Shown: positions 49,556-59,235 of the stretch, piece by piece
How the letters are laid out: each line of letters starts with the position of its first letter
How positions within the stretch are numbered: the first letter of the stretch is position 1
From: Gilliamella sp. wkB308
Lineage (GTDB): Bacteria; Pseudomonadota; Gammaproteobacteria; Enterobacterales; Orbaceae
Reading direction: 5' to 3'
DNA length: 64,000 bases
Assembly: GCF_001690185.1 (NCBI RefSeq)
Contig: NZ_LZGN01000038.1
Coordinates: 434,001-498,000, forward strand
Notes under the pieces: generated by a model
Told to the model about the DNA's origin: nothing
The model's input: the letters and a program-made list of their open reading frames with translations, nothing else
Databases searched by the model: none
Translations under genes and position numbers: made by a program

Positions 49556-50860
49556 ATGCGAGAAAAGTTAAAATCTTTATGGCTTGCTGAAACGATACGC
49601 TTGATTGAAAATGAATCAGGTCGATACGCCGATCAAGATATCAATCGAAAGGCAAGGGCTACACAATCATCATTATCCGATCGAATTATCCTACGAGCGG
49701 TGATGTTGTCTAAGCAAAATGGACTTTATACAGCGCAAACTATCTTGCTGCATGCGATAAAAATTTCTTTTGTACTGCTCCTGTTACTTTCCGTTTTTCT
49801 AGGCGTGACATTAGCGTTTAGTGCACTCAATCAAAATCCTGTTAATTTATACTGGGCACTTTTCAGCTTATTAGGCGTTCACCTCATCACCTTTTTAATC
49901 TGGATTTGTTCCTTTTTTTTCTTTTCCAATATGGGCGGAAGTATTCTTATCCATTGTTGGTTATGGTTAGCTAAAAAGCTATCTCAAAAAAAGACCATAC
50001 AAGAACTGATTCCTGCGTTTGTACAACTGTTTGGCGGTAAAATTCGATGGCTAATTGGGTTTGTACTCAATCTTTTTTGGACAATCATCTTAAGCTTTGC
50101 CCTTGTTGTACTGGTGGTCATGTTTTCGACACAACATTATAGCTTCGAATGGAAATCAACCTTACTTAACCCCGATGAAATTATAAAAGTGACTCATTAT
50201 TTAGGGGTATTACCTTCAATATTGGGGTTTTCCATTCCGCAAGATGAGATTATTCGATACAGCGAACGCGCCCTTAATGCTAGTGAAGTCCGATCTGCAT
50301 GGGCGATTTGGTTACTTGGCGTGTTTATTGTTTACGGATTAGCAGTACGTTTTATTTGCATGATCATTTGTGGTATTAACTGGATGGTCAGTTGCCTTAA
50401 AGTAAAATTGAATTTAAACTTACCTGAATATCAAATTTTGGCTAATGATTTACAACCGATTTCAATCCATATTGTGGATGAAGATACGCATAAACAAGAT
50501 CTTAATATTGATTTAACCAAACATTTTATAAACAATGGTGAAGGAATTTTTTTAGTTGCGGTAGATATTCCTGAAAGCTGGACTCCGCCAGCGTCGGTCA
50601 CTTTTTTAGGTTTTATAAATACCCGTGAACAGCGCAAACAGATTTTAGATTATCTTCAAATAAACCCCGCTAAAAAATTATTAATCGCTATTGATACCGA
50701 CCGATCACCCGATCGAGGAGTATTAAATTTACTCAGTCAATTAACAGAAAAATCGCAACAAAACCGTATTTGGTTTATCAATCAAGGTCACCAACTTAAC
50801 AACTGGCAATCTTTACCGTTTGAGTTTGCTCAACCATCATGGTTAAAAGAGGAACTGTAA
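49556..50860 (+). CDS. DUF2868 membrane protein
   Basis: A 434-residue inner-membrane protein with about four hydrophobic helices in the first 280 residues (ISFVLLLLLSVFLGVTLAF; LYWALFSLLGVHLITFLIWICSFFFF; LIGFVLNLFWTIILSFALVVLVVMF; IWLLGVFIVYGLAVRFICMIICGI). A soluble C-terminal part follows (about 295-434), with ILANDLQPI and KKLLIAIDTDRSPDRGVLNLLSQL. This is the pattern of DUF2868 proteins, which pair with a DUF3482 GTPase in other Gammaproteobacteria. The GTPase gene begins 1 base after this stop. Function unknown; joint membrane action with the GTPase is inferred. Confidence 0.82.
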   Translation: MREKLKSLWLAETIRLIENESGRYADQDINRKARATQSSLSDRIILRAVMLSKQNGLYTAQTILLHAIKISFVLLLLLSVFLGVTLAFSALNQNPVNLYWALFSLLGVHLITFLIWICSFFFFSNMGGSILIHCWLWLAKKLSQKKTIQELIPAFVQLFGGKIRWLIGFVLNLFWTIILSFALVVLVVMFSTQHYSFEWKSTLLNPDEIIKVTHYLGVLPSILGFSIPQDEIIRYSERALNASEVRSAWAIWLLGVFIVYGLAVRFICMIICGINWMVSCLKVKLNLNLPEYQILANDLQPISIHIVDEDTHKQDLNIDLTKHFINNGEGIFLVAVDIPESWTPPASVTFLGFINTREQRKQILDYLQINPAKKLLIAIDTDRSPDRGVLNLLSQLTEKSQQNRIWFINQGHQLNNWQSLPFEFAQPSWLKEEL

Positions 50861-50861
50861 A

Positions 50862-52220
50862 ATGCTCACCACATTAAAATTAGCCGTTGTTGGTCACGCT
50901 AATGTTGGTAAAACCTCATTATTACGGACATTAATTCGCAATAGTCATTTTGGTGAGGTTTCGAATAAACCAGGCACAACAAGGCATGTCGAATCCATAA
51001 AAATAAAACTAAGCAATCAAAAATCGATTATCTTTTATGATACACCTGGTTTAGAAGATAGCTTGGCACTATACGATTATATTAATCAACTTTTGCCTAC
51101 CAATCATAAACTCGATGGCATTGATAAATTAACGATTTTTTTACAAAGCCCAGAGGCAGAAAACCAATTCAACCAAGAAGCAAAAGTGATTAAACAGCTA
51201 CTAAATAGTGATGCGGCTATCTATGTTATTGATGTGAGAGAGCCTATATTACCTAAGTTTCATGATGAATTAGCTATCTTAGCCAATAGTGATAAACCTA
51301 TTTTAGCGGTGTTAAATTTTACTGCACAACAAAACCAGAATGAAAAAGAATGGAAAATGTTACTCTCACGAGTCGGAATACATGCTATCATAAGGTTCGA
51401 CGCGATCGTGCCTCCATTGGATGGTGAAGAAAGATTGTACAAAAGCCTTGCGCTTATGATTGAGCCAGCTAAAGCTATTTTAGATGAATGGCTAAATAAG
51501 ATAACGGAATTACGAGACTCTCGCAATCAAAGTGCTAACTTAATTATTGCAGAAACACTGGTTGATGTGACTGCATTTTATCAAATGGCAAAAACGGATG
51601 ATAAGCAAGCCATAGTTGATATGCAAAATAAAGTAAGAAAGCGAGAACAAAAAGCCATTGATGAATTATTGTCGCTTTATCAATTTGATGCTGAGCACGA
51701 AAGCGAACAAGGTTTACCCTTAATTAAAGGGCGCTACAAAGCGGATCTTTTCAATATTGATGCGTTAAAAAGCATGGGCGTTCATTTAACCAAAGGTTTT
51801 GTATCGGGTGCCACTATCGGTGCAAGCATCGATTTAGCAACCGGAGGATTGACCTTCGGGTCTGCTGCGTTGATTGGTGGCGCTGTAGGCACGCTAATGC
51901 AAACGGCCAAACATTATGGATCTAGAATGCGCTACCAGCTATCTGGATACAGTAAATTAAGTGTTGACGATGCAATTATCTGTTTTCTTTCATTGCGATT
52001 AATTCGTCTTAAAGAAAATTTGAATAATCGTAGTCATGCAAATACCGACCCGATTCAATTGTCTAATTTGGATAAAAGCGAATGGGAAAAGGGTGTATTA
52101 CCCAAAAGTCTAAAAATTGCAAGACGTTATTCACACTGGTCAAACTTAAACAAGGGAACCAAAAGATATGACAAAAAAAGGCAATCAACGATACGTGACG
52201 TTGCTAAGCAGTTGTTTTAG
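50862..52220 (+). CDS. Era/YeeP-type GTPase with DUF3482
   Basis: A 452-residue protein with a P-loop GTPase domain in the first ~180 residues: G1 is GHANVGKTSLL (about 10-20), G2 is PGTTRHVES, and G3 is YDTPGLEDS. No perfect NKxD is seen; ILAVLNFTAQ stands in the G4 place. The C-terminal DUF3482 region includes a glycine-rich membrane-like stretch (FVSGATIGASIDLATGGLTF, GSAALIGGAVGTLMQTA) and a basic end. It starts 1 base after the DUF2868 gene and its 3' end overlaps the next gene by 53 bases. Function unknown. Confidence 0.83.
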   Translation: MLTTLKLAVVGHANVGKTSLLRTLIRNSHFGEVSNKPGTTRHVESIKIKLSNQKSIIFYDTPGLEDSLALYDYINQLLPTNHKLDGIDKLTIFLQSPEAENQFNQEAKVIKQLLNSDAAIYVIDVREPILPKFHDELAILANSDKPILAVLNFTAQQNQNEKEWKMLLSRVGIHAIIRFDAIVPPLDGEERLYKSLALMIEPAKAILDEWLNKITELRDSRNQSANLIIAETLVDVTAFYQMAKTDDKQAIVDMQNKVRKREQKAIDELLSLYQFDAEHESEQGLPLIKGRYKADLFNIDALKSMGVHLTKGFVSGATIGASIDLATGGLTFGSAALIGGAVGTLMQTAKHYGSRMRYQLSGYSKLSVDDAIICFLSLRLIRLKENLNNRSHANTDPIQLSNLDKSEWEKGVLPKSLKIARRYSHWSNLNKGTKRYDKKRQSTIRDVAKQLF

Positions 52221-52701
52221 TCTAAGGAAACGTTGTTTTATTCTCACGTTAATTTTATCTATGTTTATGCTATTTGGCTGTAGCAGTAGTCGGGGACAAG
52301 TTACCTCAAATACGCTAAGATCAGAAACGGCTATGTTAGCTAAAATAGAATCCCATTACAAAAAATGGCAAGGTACGCCATACCGTTATGGTGGAACAAC
52401 CCTAGCAGGAAGCGATTGTTCAGCTTTAGTCATGAATTTTTTTAAAAATAAGCTAGCTAAACGATTGCCAAGAAGTGCAGCTGAGCAAGCCAAACTAGGT
52501 TATAAAGTGACGAAACCCAAAGCAGGTGATTTAGTCTTTTTCAAAACCGGTGGACGAGGTAGTGGATTACATGTCGGCATCTATTACACGGATGGAAAAT
52601 TTTTACATGCCTCGACATCGAAAGGTGTCATCTATTCCAACCTAAACGAGTCTTATTGGAAACAGCGCTATTGGATGGCAAGACGAATAAACGACATCTA
52701 A
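52168..52701 (+). CDS. NlpC/P60-family lipoprotein peptidase (MepS/NlpC-like)
   Basis: A 177-residue lipoprotein with a C-terminal NlpC/P60 domain. Catalytic Cys is in GSDCSALV and the His residues are in GLHVGIYY and FLHAST, the Cys-His-His layout of cell-wall endopeptidases cutting gamma-D-Glu-meso-DAP or DAP-D-Ala bonds. The lipobox is LFGC, with Cys at residue 38. The ATG at 52168 (AAGGGA upstream) overlaps the GTPase gene by 53 bases, and the signal peptide would then be long. GTG or TTG codons near 52195 are alternative starts. Membrane anchoring and cell-wall action are likely. Confidence 0.85.
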   Translation: MTKKGNQRYVTLLSSCFSLRKRCFILTLILSMFMLFGCSSSRGQVTSNTLRSETAMLAKIESHYKKWQGTPYRYGGTTLAGSDCSALVMNFFKNKLAKRLPRSAAEQAKLGYKVTKPKAGDLVFFKTGGRGSGLHVGIYYTDGKFLHASTSKGVIYSNLNESYWKQRYWMARRINDI

Positions 52702-52714
52702 AAAAACGATTAAA

Positions 52715-52747
52715 ATGCTCACTTATCACATCATGACAAGTGAGCAT
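52715..52747. terminator. Hairpin between the NlpC-like gene and the aminotransferase gene
   Basis: A 10-bp perfect stem (atgctcactt / aagtgagcat) with a 13-base loop lies between two convergent genes; the A run before it (aaaaaacgattaaa) would be a weak T tract on the minus strand. Confidence 0.5.
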
Positions 52748-52777
52748 GATACTATCAGCACAATCTGTGATTTCAAC

Positions 52778-53965
52778 TTAAATTAAAGACTGACTTTTCA
52801 AATTTCGCATAACATTTGCAACATAAAGCATTTCACTTGGTGTCCCTAATGATATTCGACACCAATTTGTGGCAGGCTCAAAATCTCGTCCTATTAAAAT
52901 AAAATTTTGTTTCATAAGTTCCCGATATTTTTTTAAATCAATCGGGCTTTTATGAAACAAAAAGTTCGTTTCAGATTTAAGATAATGTAAACCTAAATCT
53001 GACAAAGTCTTTTCCATAATTGTGCGTGACACATCAACCGCTTTTTTAGAATAAGTTAAAAACTGAATATCATCCATTGACGCTAAAGCCGCACATACAC
53101 CGCAATAATTTAACTTTTCGCCTGCTACATACTGAGCAATTTGACGAATATTATCCGCTGAACTCACCACATAACCGACACGTAAACCAGCCATAGCATG
53201 AATTTTTGAAAACGTTTTCAATAAAACAATATTATCAAACCCCTTTGAAATTAAGTAATCAACCGACTTAAAAGCTGGATCATTCACAAATTCGGCATAG
53301 GCTTCATCGACAATAAATACCGTATTTTTGGGTTTACTTGTCAACCATGATTCTATTTCGCTATTGGCAAATACAGTCGAAGTAGGATTATTAGGGTTGA
53401 CTAAATAAACGATTGAAGATCCTTGATAATCCTCAACTGCTTTTTGCAAACCCTTAATATCTATTTGCCAATCGGGTAGGCAGGGTACTTTGGTTACTTT
53501 TAATTTAAAGATTTTAGCAAAATGTTCACCGTCACTATACGTTAATTCCGGTATCACTAATTGTGTATCCGGTTTCACATAAGCGGCTATTGCACTTCGA
53601 ATACCTTCGGATGAACCAGCCGTTAGCAAAATGTGATCATCACTTACATTATGATGTTTAGCTAATCGTTTGTTTAGCAGTGGCATTTCAGCTTTCGCAT
53701 AACGATTGGCTTTAGGAATCGCATCGATGGCTGCTTGTTTAGCTGATCCTGACATACCAAGCGCATTTTCATTAAAATTTAGTCTTACAGGATTATTAAG
53801 ATTAGGTGTTACTACGTTATCAAGTATTGGTAACGAGTATGACACTGTTTTTTGTGTTTCTTGAGCATAAGCTTTAGATAGTAATTGATTGACAGTCAAA
53901 CCAGCAATTGCTGCGGAAGACATTGTTAACAATTTTCTTCGATTGATATTCAAACTTGCGACCAT
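52778..53965 (-). CDS. Tat-exported PLP aminotransferase (HisC-like)
   Basis: A 395-residue fold-type I aminotransferase of the histidinol-phosphate type. The PLP lysine is in LLKTFSKIHAMAGLRVGY. NPNNPTSTVF and VDEAYAEFV are the cofactor-contact segments, and the C-terminal RISLGTPSEM holds the carboxylate-binding arginine. The first 35 residues form a twin-arginine signal: INRRKLLTMSSAAIAGL, ending SKAYA^QE. This indicates export of the folded, PLP-loaded enzyme to the periplasm. It stands alone between nifJ and the NlpC gene. The natural substrate is unknown; it need not be histidinol phosphate. Confidence 0.86.
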   Translation of the reverse strand: MVASLNINRRKLLTMSSAAIAGLTVNQLLSKAYAQETQKTVSYSLPILDNVVTPNLNNPVRLNFNENALGMSGSAKQAAIDAIPKANRYAKAEMPLLNKRLAKHHNVSDDHILLTAGSSEGIRSAIAAYVKPDTQLVIPELTYSDGEHFAKIFKLKVTKVPCLPDWQIDIKGLQKAVEDYQGSSIVYLVNPNNPTSTVFANSEIESWLTSKPKNTVFIVDEAYAEFVNDPAFKSVDYLISKGFDNIVLLKTFSKIHAMAGLRVGYVVSSADNIRQIAQYVAGEKLNYCGVCAALASMDDIQFLTYSKKAVDVSRTIMEKTLSDLGLHYLKSETNFLFHKSPIDLKKYRELMKQNFILIGRDFEPATNWCRISLGTPSEMLYVANVMRNLKSQSLI

Positions 53966-54172
53966 TTTTCACCTCACGATTAATTATTGCTTTGCAGGCT
54001 AATTAAACAGTGCAAAAAGTATACCAAGTAGAACGATTACAATAAAAATAGGATTGATAGCCTAATCATAGTAAAGAAGGGTAAATGTTGAAGATTAAAC
54101 GAATTAATTTGGTTAAAAAACGCACTAATCCAGTGCTGTTATGCACTATATAGCATCACAATTTAAGATCAA

Positions 54173-54198
54173 TTGCTTATGTTTAAAAACATAAGCAA
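54173..54198 (-). terminator. Hairpin after nifJ
   Basis: ttgcttatgttt and aaacataagcaa form a near-perfect 12-bp dyad with a 2-base centre. It lies downstream of nifJ on the minus strand. The following sequence is AT-rich but not a clean T tract. Confidence 0.45.
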
Positions 54199-54242
54199 CT
54201 GTCTTGTTATTGATGCAATTACGAATAGTGAATATCGACTAA

Positions 54243-57200
54243 TTAACTATCTGCCGGTGTTTCAATATCCGAATACGTAGATAACATTTGCAAGAACTTA
54301 AATTTAGCGTTTACCATTTTGGTGGAACGTTCATGCAAGGTATTGGCAATCACCGGTTCTAACGTCTCTAAACGTCTAAAACGTTGTTCTTTCAATAAAA
54401 TACTAGATAATAATTCACTATTCGGTGATTTAGAATCAAGCACCAAACCAGGTTTACCTTCTGCCGTACGTCGTGGATCATAACGATATAGCGGCCAGAA
54501 TCCAGATTTAACTAAATCTTTCATCTGTTCATGCGATTTTGCTAAATCATAACCATGCTCTTCGCAAGGGCTATAAGCAATCACTAAAGAAGGACCATCA
54601 TAGGCTTCGGCTTCTTGCAAAGCTTTTAACGTTTGATTAAGCTGTGCACCTAATGCAATTTGCGCAACATAAACATGCCCATACATCATCACACTCACGC
54701 CTAAATCTTTACGTGCTTTATGTTTACCTAAATCGGCAAATTTAGACACAGCACCCATTGGCGTTGCTTTAGATTGTTGACCACCAGTATTAGAATAGCA
54801 TTGCGTATCTAACACTAAAATATTAACGTTATCGGTCAAACTCATCACATGATCCAGTCCGCCAAAACCAATATCATATGCCCAACCGTCTCCACCAATT
54901 GCCCAAACTGACTTATCGATTAAATAATCCGCATCTTGTATTAACTCTTTGGCTTCAGGTGAGTCCAAATGTGCCAGTTGATCACGCAATAAAGCAACTT
55001 GTTTGCGTTTATCATCAATAGTAGAATCAGGGGACTGTAATGCAAGGACAATTTCGGGCGAAATCTCACCCGCTATATGATCAAGCAAACGTAACGCCCT
55101 TTTTTTATGTTGGTCATAAGTGATCCGATAACCTAAAGCAAACTCAGCATTATCTTCAAATAACGAATTTGCCCAAGCGGGGCCACGACCATAACGATCG
55201 GTCGTATAAGGGGTAGAAGGTAAATTACCGCCATAAATTGAAGAACAACCGGTTGCATTGGCTATCGCAAGGTGATCACCATAAAGTTGCGTTAACAATT
55301 TAATGTAAGGGGTTTCACCACAGCCTGCACAAGCGCCCGAATACTCAAACAATGGTGTTAATAACTGCGATGTACGGACATCAATACGTTCAAGTGATTT
55401 AATATCACGATCAGGCAAATCATTAAAGAACGCAAAATTAGCGCGTTGCGTATCTAAATTATCAATGCGTGATTGCATATTAATTGCTTTTATATCAAAG
55501 TTATTACGATCACGAGACGGACACACCTCGACACATAAATTACAACCCGTACAATCTTCAGGGGCAACTTGTAACACATAGCGCTGACCTCGCATATCGC
55601 GTGCTTTTACTTCAAGCGAACTCAATGAATCGGGAGCGTTTGCCAAATCGTCAGGTAATACCACTTTAGCTCGAATCGCGGCATGAGGACATGCAACCGC
55701 ACAATGATTACATTGGGTACAAAGATCAGGTTGCCAAATTGGAATTGCTTCGGCAATGTTTCGTTTTTCCCATTTTGTGGTGCCCGTTGGCCAAGTGCCA
55801 TCCGGTGGAAAGGCAGATACGGGCAAGTTATCGCCTAAACCAGCAAGCATTGACGCCGTCACTACTTTCACAAAGTCAGGCGCATTACTTGGTACTACAG
55901 AAGGGCGTGATGCGCTACTTTGATCGACACAACTTAACGGAATTTGCTCTAATGACGCAATCGCTAAATCGAGTGCCTTCCAGTTGTTTTCGACTAATTC
56001 TTGACCTTTGCTACTGTAACTTTTGGCTATCACTTCTTTAAGCTGTGTGATACTAAAATCGTTTTTAAATATTTCAGAAAGATGAAAGAACGCCGCTTGC
56101 ATAACGGTATTAATGCGAGCACCTAAATTACATTCACGGGCAATTTTAGCGGCATTAATAATATAAAAGTGTGCTCTTTTCTGAATTAATTGTACTTGAA
56201 CTTCTTTCGGTAAACGATGCCAAACTTCATCTTTACTATAAGGAGTATTAAGTAAAAAGATCCCGTCATCTTTTAGTTTTTCAACAATTTGATACTTATC
56301 GATAAATTGGTCTTGATGACAACCAATAAAATGCGCACTGGTAATTAAATAGGGTGAATCGATAGGCTCTAAACTCACTCGTAAATGCGAAGTCGTTAAG
56401 CCACCGGCCTTTTTAGAGTCATAAACAAAATAGCCCTGTACATAAAAAGGTGAGCTATCACCAATAATTTTAATATTATTTTTAGTCGCCGAAACCGTAC
56501 CGTCACTACCCAAACCATAAAATAATGCTTCAAGCGCAGATTTTTGTGGAATAGATTTTTCGGGTAATGGTAATGATAACCCCGTTACATCATCATAAAT
56601 CCCAACAGTAAAGCGTGGTTTAGGTTTTTCTGCTAACAGCTCGTTAAAGATAGCCAAGACACAGCGAGGATCAAACTCTTTCGATGACAAACCATAACGC
56701 CCACCAACAATGGTTGGTAAACAATGGCGTTCACCTTGGCTAAAGCTTTCGGCAAAAGCGGTCATAATATCTAAGTACAAAGGTTCGGCTTGGGCACCAG
56801 GTTCTTTTGTTCTATCTAAAACCGCTATTTTTTTAACAGAATCCGGAATCACCGCTAACAAATGTTTTGCAGAAAAAGGGCGGAATAATCTAACAATCAC
56901 CACACCGACTTTTTCATGATTATCAAGCAGATAATCGACGACCTCTTTACAGGTACTTACGCCTGAGCCCATTATGACAATCACACGTTCGGCATCACTT
57001 GCCCCGTAATACTCAAACGGTTGGTATTGTCTGCCTGTCTCTTTTTCAAACGCTTGCATCGCATCGACAACATGCTGATAAGTCTGATCATAATAAGAAT
57101 TTACCGCTTCACGACATTGAAAATAGGTATCAGGATTAGCCGACGTGCCACGAATGACAGGATTATCGGGCGTTAAAGCGCGGCTACGATAAGCTTTTAT

Positions 57201-57785
57201 AGCATCATGCGGTAACAGGTTATGAATTTGTTCATCGCTTAAAGGGTGAATTTTATTCACTTCATGAGACGTTCGAAAACCATCAAAAAAGTGGACAAAA
57301 GGCACACGACTATTTAATGTTGCTATTTGTGCAATTAACGCAAAATCTTGGGCTTCTTGGACTGAACTTGAACACAACATAGCAAAGCCCGTTTGTCTGA
57401 TTGACATTACATCGGAATGATCACCAAAAATTGACAGCGCATGGGTTGCAACCGTACGAGCAGCGACATGTAAAACAAAAGGCGTTAATTCACCGGCTAT
57501 CTTATATAACGAAGGGATCATTAACAACAAGCCTTGCGATGACGTAAACGACGTCGCTAATGCGCCCGTCATTAAAGAACCATGCACAGTTGAAATAGCT
57601 CCAGCTTCGGACTGCATTTCAACCACTTTAGGAATATCGCCAAAGACATTAGGCTTATTAAATTCAGCCCAAGTGCTTGCTTGCTCAGCCATCGTTGAGC
57701 TAGGTGTAATAGGATAAATGGCTATGACTTCATTGGCACGATAAGCAACGGATGACACCGCACTATTAGCATCAGATATGATCAT
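54243..57785 (-). CDS. nifJ: Pyruvate:flavodoxin/ferredoxin oxidoreductase NifJ (YdbK)
   Basis: NifJ oxidises pyruvate to acetyl-CoA and CO2 and reduces flavodoxin or ferredoxin. The 1180 residues are full length and follow E. coli YdbK closely. They include the pyruvate-binding N-terminus YPITPSSTMAEQ, two [4Fe-4S] motifs (CTQCNHCAVACPH and CTGCNLCVEVCPS), and a third cluster region SGACAGCGETPY. The TPP-binding loop GGDGWAYDIGFGGLDHV and the final Cys in YSPCEEHGYD are also present. It is oxygen-sensitive in other organisms and typical for fermentative growth. It stands alone. Confidence 0.97.
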   Translation of the reverse strand: MIISDANSAVSSVAYRANEVIAIYPITPSSTMAEQASTWAEFNKPNVFGDIPKVVEMQSEAGAISTVHGSLMTGALATSFTSSQGLLLMIPSLYKIAGELTPFVLHVAARTVATHALSIFGDHSDVMSIRQTGFAMLCSSSVQEAQDFALIAQIATLNSRVPFVHFFDGFRTSHEVNKIHPLSDEQIHNLLPHDAIKAYRSRALTPDNPVIRGTSANPDTYFQCREAVNSYYDQTYQHVVDAMQAFEKETGRQYQPFEYYGASDAERVIVIMGSGVSTCKEVVDYLLDNHEKVGVVIVRLFRPFSAKHLLAVIPDSVKKIAVLDRTKEPGAQAEPLYLDIMTAFAESFSQGERHCLPTIVGGRYGLSSKEFDPRCVLAIFNELLAEKPKPRFTVGIYDDVTGLSLPLPEKSIPQKSALEALFYGLGSDGTVSATKNNIKIIGDSSPFYVQGYFVYDSKKAGGLTTSHLRVSLEPIDSPYLITSAHFIGCHQDQFIDKYQIVEKLKDDGIFLLNTPYSKDEVWHRLPKEVQVQLIQKRAHFYIINAAKIARECNLGARINTVMQAAFFHLSEIFKNDFSITQLKEVIAKSYSSKGQELVENNWKALDLAIASLEQIPLSCVDQSSASRPSVVPSNAPDFVKVVTASMLAGLGDNLPVSAFPPDGTWPTGTTKWEKRNIAEAIPIWQPDLCTQCNHCAVACPHAAIRAKVVLPDDLANAPDSLSSLEVKARDMRGQRYVLQVAPEDCTGCNLCVEVCPSRDRNNFDIKAINMQSRIDNLDTQRANFAFFNDLPDRDIKSLERIDVRTSQLLTPLFEYSGACAGCGETPYIKLLTQLYGDHLAIANATGCSSIYGGNLPSTPYTTDRYGRGPAWANSLFEDNAEFALGYRITYDQHKKRALRLLDHIAGEISPEIVLALQSPDSTIDDKRKQVALLRDQLAHLDSPEAKELIQDADYLIDKSVWAIGGDGWAYDIGFGGLDHVMSLTDNVNILVLDTQCYSNTGGQQSKATPMGAVSKFADLGKHKARKDLGVSVMMYGHVYVAQIALGAQLNQTLKALQEAEAYDGPSLVIAYSPCEEHGYDLAKSHEQMKDLVKSGFWPLYRYDPRRTAEGKPGLVLDSKSPNSELLSSILLKEQRFRRLETLEPVIANTLHERSTKMVNAKFKFLQMLSTYSDIETPADS

Positions 57786-58098
57786 TAAAAAACCTTGTGT
57801 TTTATAGTGTTACGACATTACTTCATTATTATAAATTTAGACTATTGTATCAGAAACCAAGATAGCTTTGAGTTATTTTTGAATTAAAATTTTTTTGACT
57901 TTGAATTAGTGTTCAATAATTGGATCAGGAATAAACTAAACCTAAATAAACCCAACTTTTTTAAACATGATTGATGGCTTTGTAGATATTAAAAAAAGAA
58001 GCGCATAGTTTTATCTATGTAATTTTACTCAATAATAAACCATTAAATAAATTGTTACTAAGCAATTTATTTAAATTGCATAGTAACAGATGTCTATT
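57786..58098. other. nifJ-purM intergenic region
   Basis: 313 AT-rich bases between two minus-strand genes. It should hold the nifJ promoter and the end of the purM message. The only clear structure is the 16-bp hairpin at 58053-58088. No open frame or RNA gene was recognised. Confidence 0.5.
58053..58088 (-). terminator. Long hairpin after purM
   Basis: tgttactaagcaattt (58053-58068) and aaattgcatagtaaca (58073-58088) form a 16-bp stem with one mismatch and a 4-base loop. On the minus strand it follows the purM stop by 10 bases and is followed by the T-rich atttatttaatgg. Likely the purM terminator. Confidence 0.6.
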
Positions 58099-59136
58099 TT
58101 ATTGAATAATGACCTGTTCATCCGATGTTGACTGTTTTATTTCACCGATTAACCACGCTTTTTCGCCATGATTATTGAGTAACGTTAAGGCATCATTAAC
58201 GCAATGTTGGGGTAAGACAATAATCAAACCTACACCGCAGTTAAAAGTCCGGTACATTTCGTGCCGAGTGACATGACCTGCTTGTTGTAGCCAATTAAAT
58301 ATTGGTGGCCATTGCCAACTGCTTTCGTTAATGATTGCTTGCATATTGTCGGGTAGCACTCGTGGAATGTTTTCCCAGAATCCACCACCTGTAATGTGCG
58401 CAATGGCATGTACGTTGAGGTGTTCAATTAAATCAAGAATTGATTTGACGTAGATTTTGGTCGGTGCAAGCAGGTGATCAGCAAGTGGCATACCATTTAA
58501 TTGTTCAGTAGCCGGATTTACTCCACTGACTTCAATAATTTTTCGAATTAATGAGTAGCCATTAGAGTGCGCTCCACTAGATGCTAACGCAATTATGGCA
58601 TCACCGTGTTGTACTTGACTGCCGTCGATCATTTTGGATTTTTCAACGACACCCACACAGAATCCAGCTAGATCGTAATCGTTACCCTGATACATGCCTG
58701 GCATTTCAGCCGTTTCGCCACCGACTAAGGCACAACCGGCTTGTTTACAACCTTGTGCTATTCCAGTCACTACCGTTGCTGCAATATCAACATTGAGTTT
58801 ACCTGTTGCATAATAATCAAGAAAGAATAGGGGTTCAGCACCTTGAACAATAAGATCATTCACACACATGGCGACTAAATCAATGCCGATCGAGTCATGG
58901 CGTTTTAAGTCCATTGCTAACCGTAATTTAGTCCCGACACCATCTGTACCCGACACAAGAATCGGTTCGTGATATTTTTGTGGGATTGCGCATAATGCGC
59001 CAAATCCACCTAATCCACCCATGACTTCAGGACGTTTGGTTTCTTTGACAACTGATTTAATTCGGGTAACCAGTGCATTACCAGCGTCGATATCGACACC
59101 GGCATCTTTATAGCTAAGAGGCGTTTTATTTGACAC
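58099..59136 (-). CDS. purM: Phosphoribosylformylglycinamidine cyclo-ligase PurM
   Basis: PurM closes the AIR imidazole ring with ATP in purine synthesis. The 345 residues match E. coli in length, with [52 protein letters not shown] and [17 protein letters not shown]. The purN gene, usually downstream, is not here, and the downstream neighbour is nifJ. The operon leader is not shared with ruvX, which starts 100 bases away. Confidence 0.97.
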   Translation of the reverse strand: MSNKTPLSYKDAGVDIDAGNALVTRIKSVVKETKRPEVMGGLGGFGALCAIPQKYHEPILVSGTDGVGTKLRLAMDLKRHDSIGIDLVAMCVNDLIVQGAEPLFFLDYYATGKLNVDIAATVVTGIAQGCKQAGCALVGGETAEMPGMYQGNDYDLAGFCVGVVEKSKMIDGSQVQHGDAIIALASSGAHSNGYSLIRKIIEVSGVNPATEQLNGMPLADHLLAPTKIYVKSILDLIEHLNVHAIAHITGGGFWENIPRVLPDNMQAIINESSWQWPPIFNWLQQAGHVTRHEMYRTFNCGVGLIIVLPQHCVNDALTLLNNHGEKAWLIGEIKQSTSDEQVIIQ

Positions 59137-59235
59137 GAGAAGCAGTCCTTAAATAAAAAAACTGCTGATTATTTTAGCAAGTATGTAAATGATTAGCGAT
59201 GAATTATTTGTAAAATAAATAAAAGGTTAAAATAG

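Noticed and set aside
55691-56041. 116-codon plus-strand ORF
   Set aside because: Antisense to the middle of nifJ, whose sequence is conserved throughout; no start signal, so a shadow.
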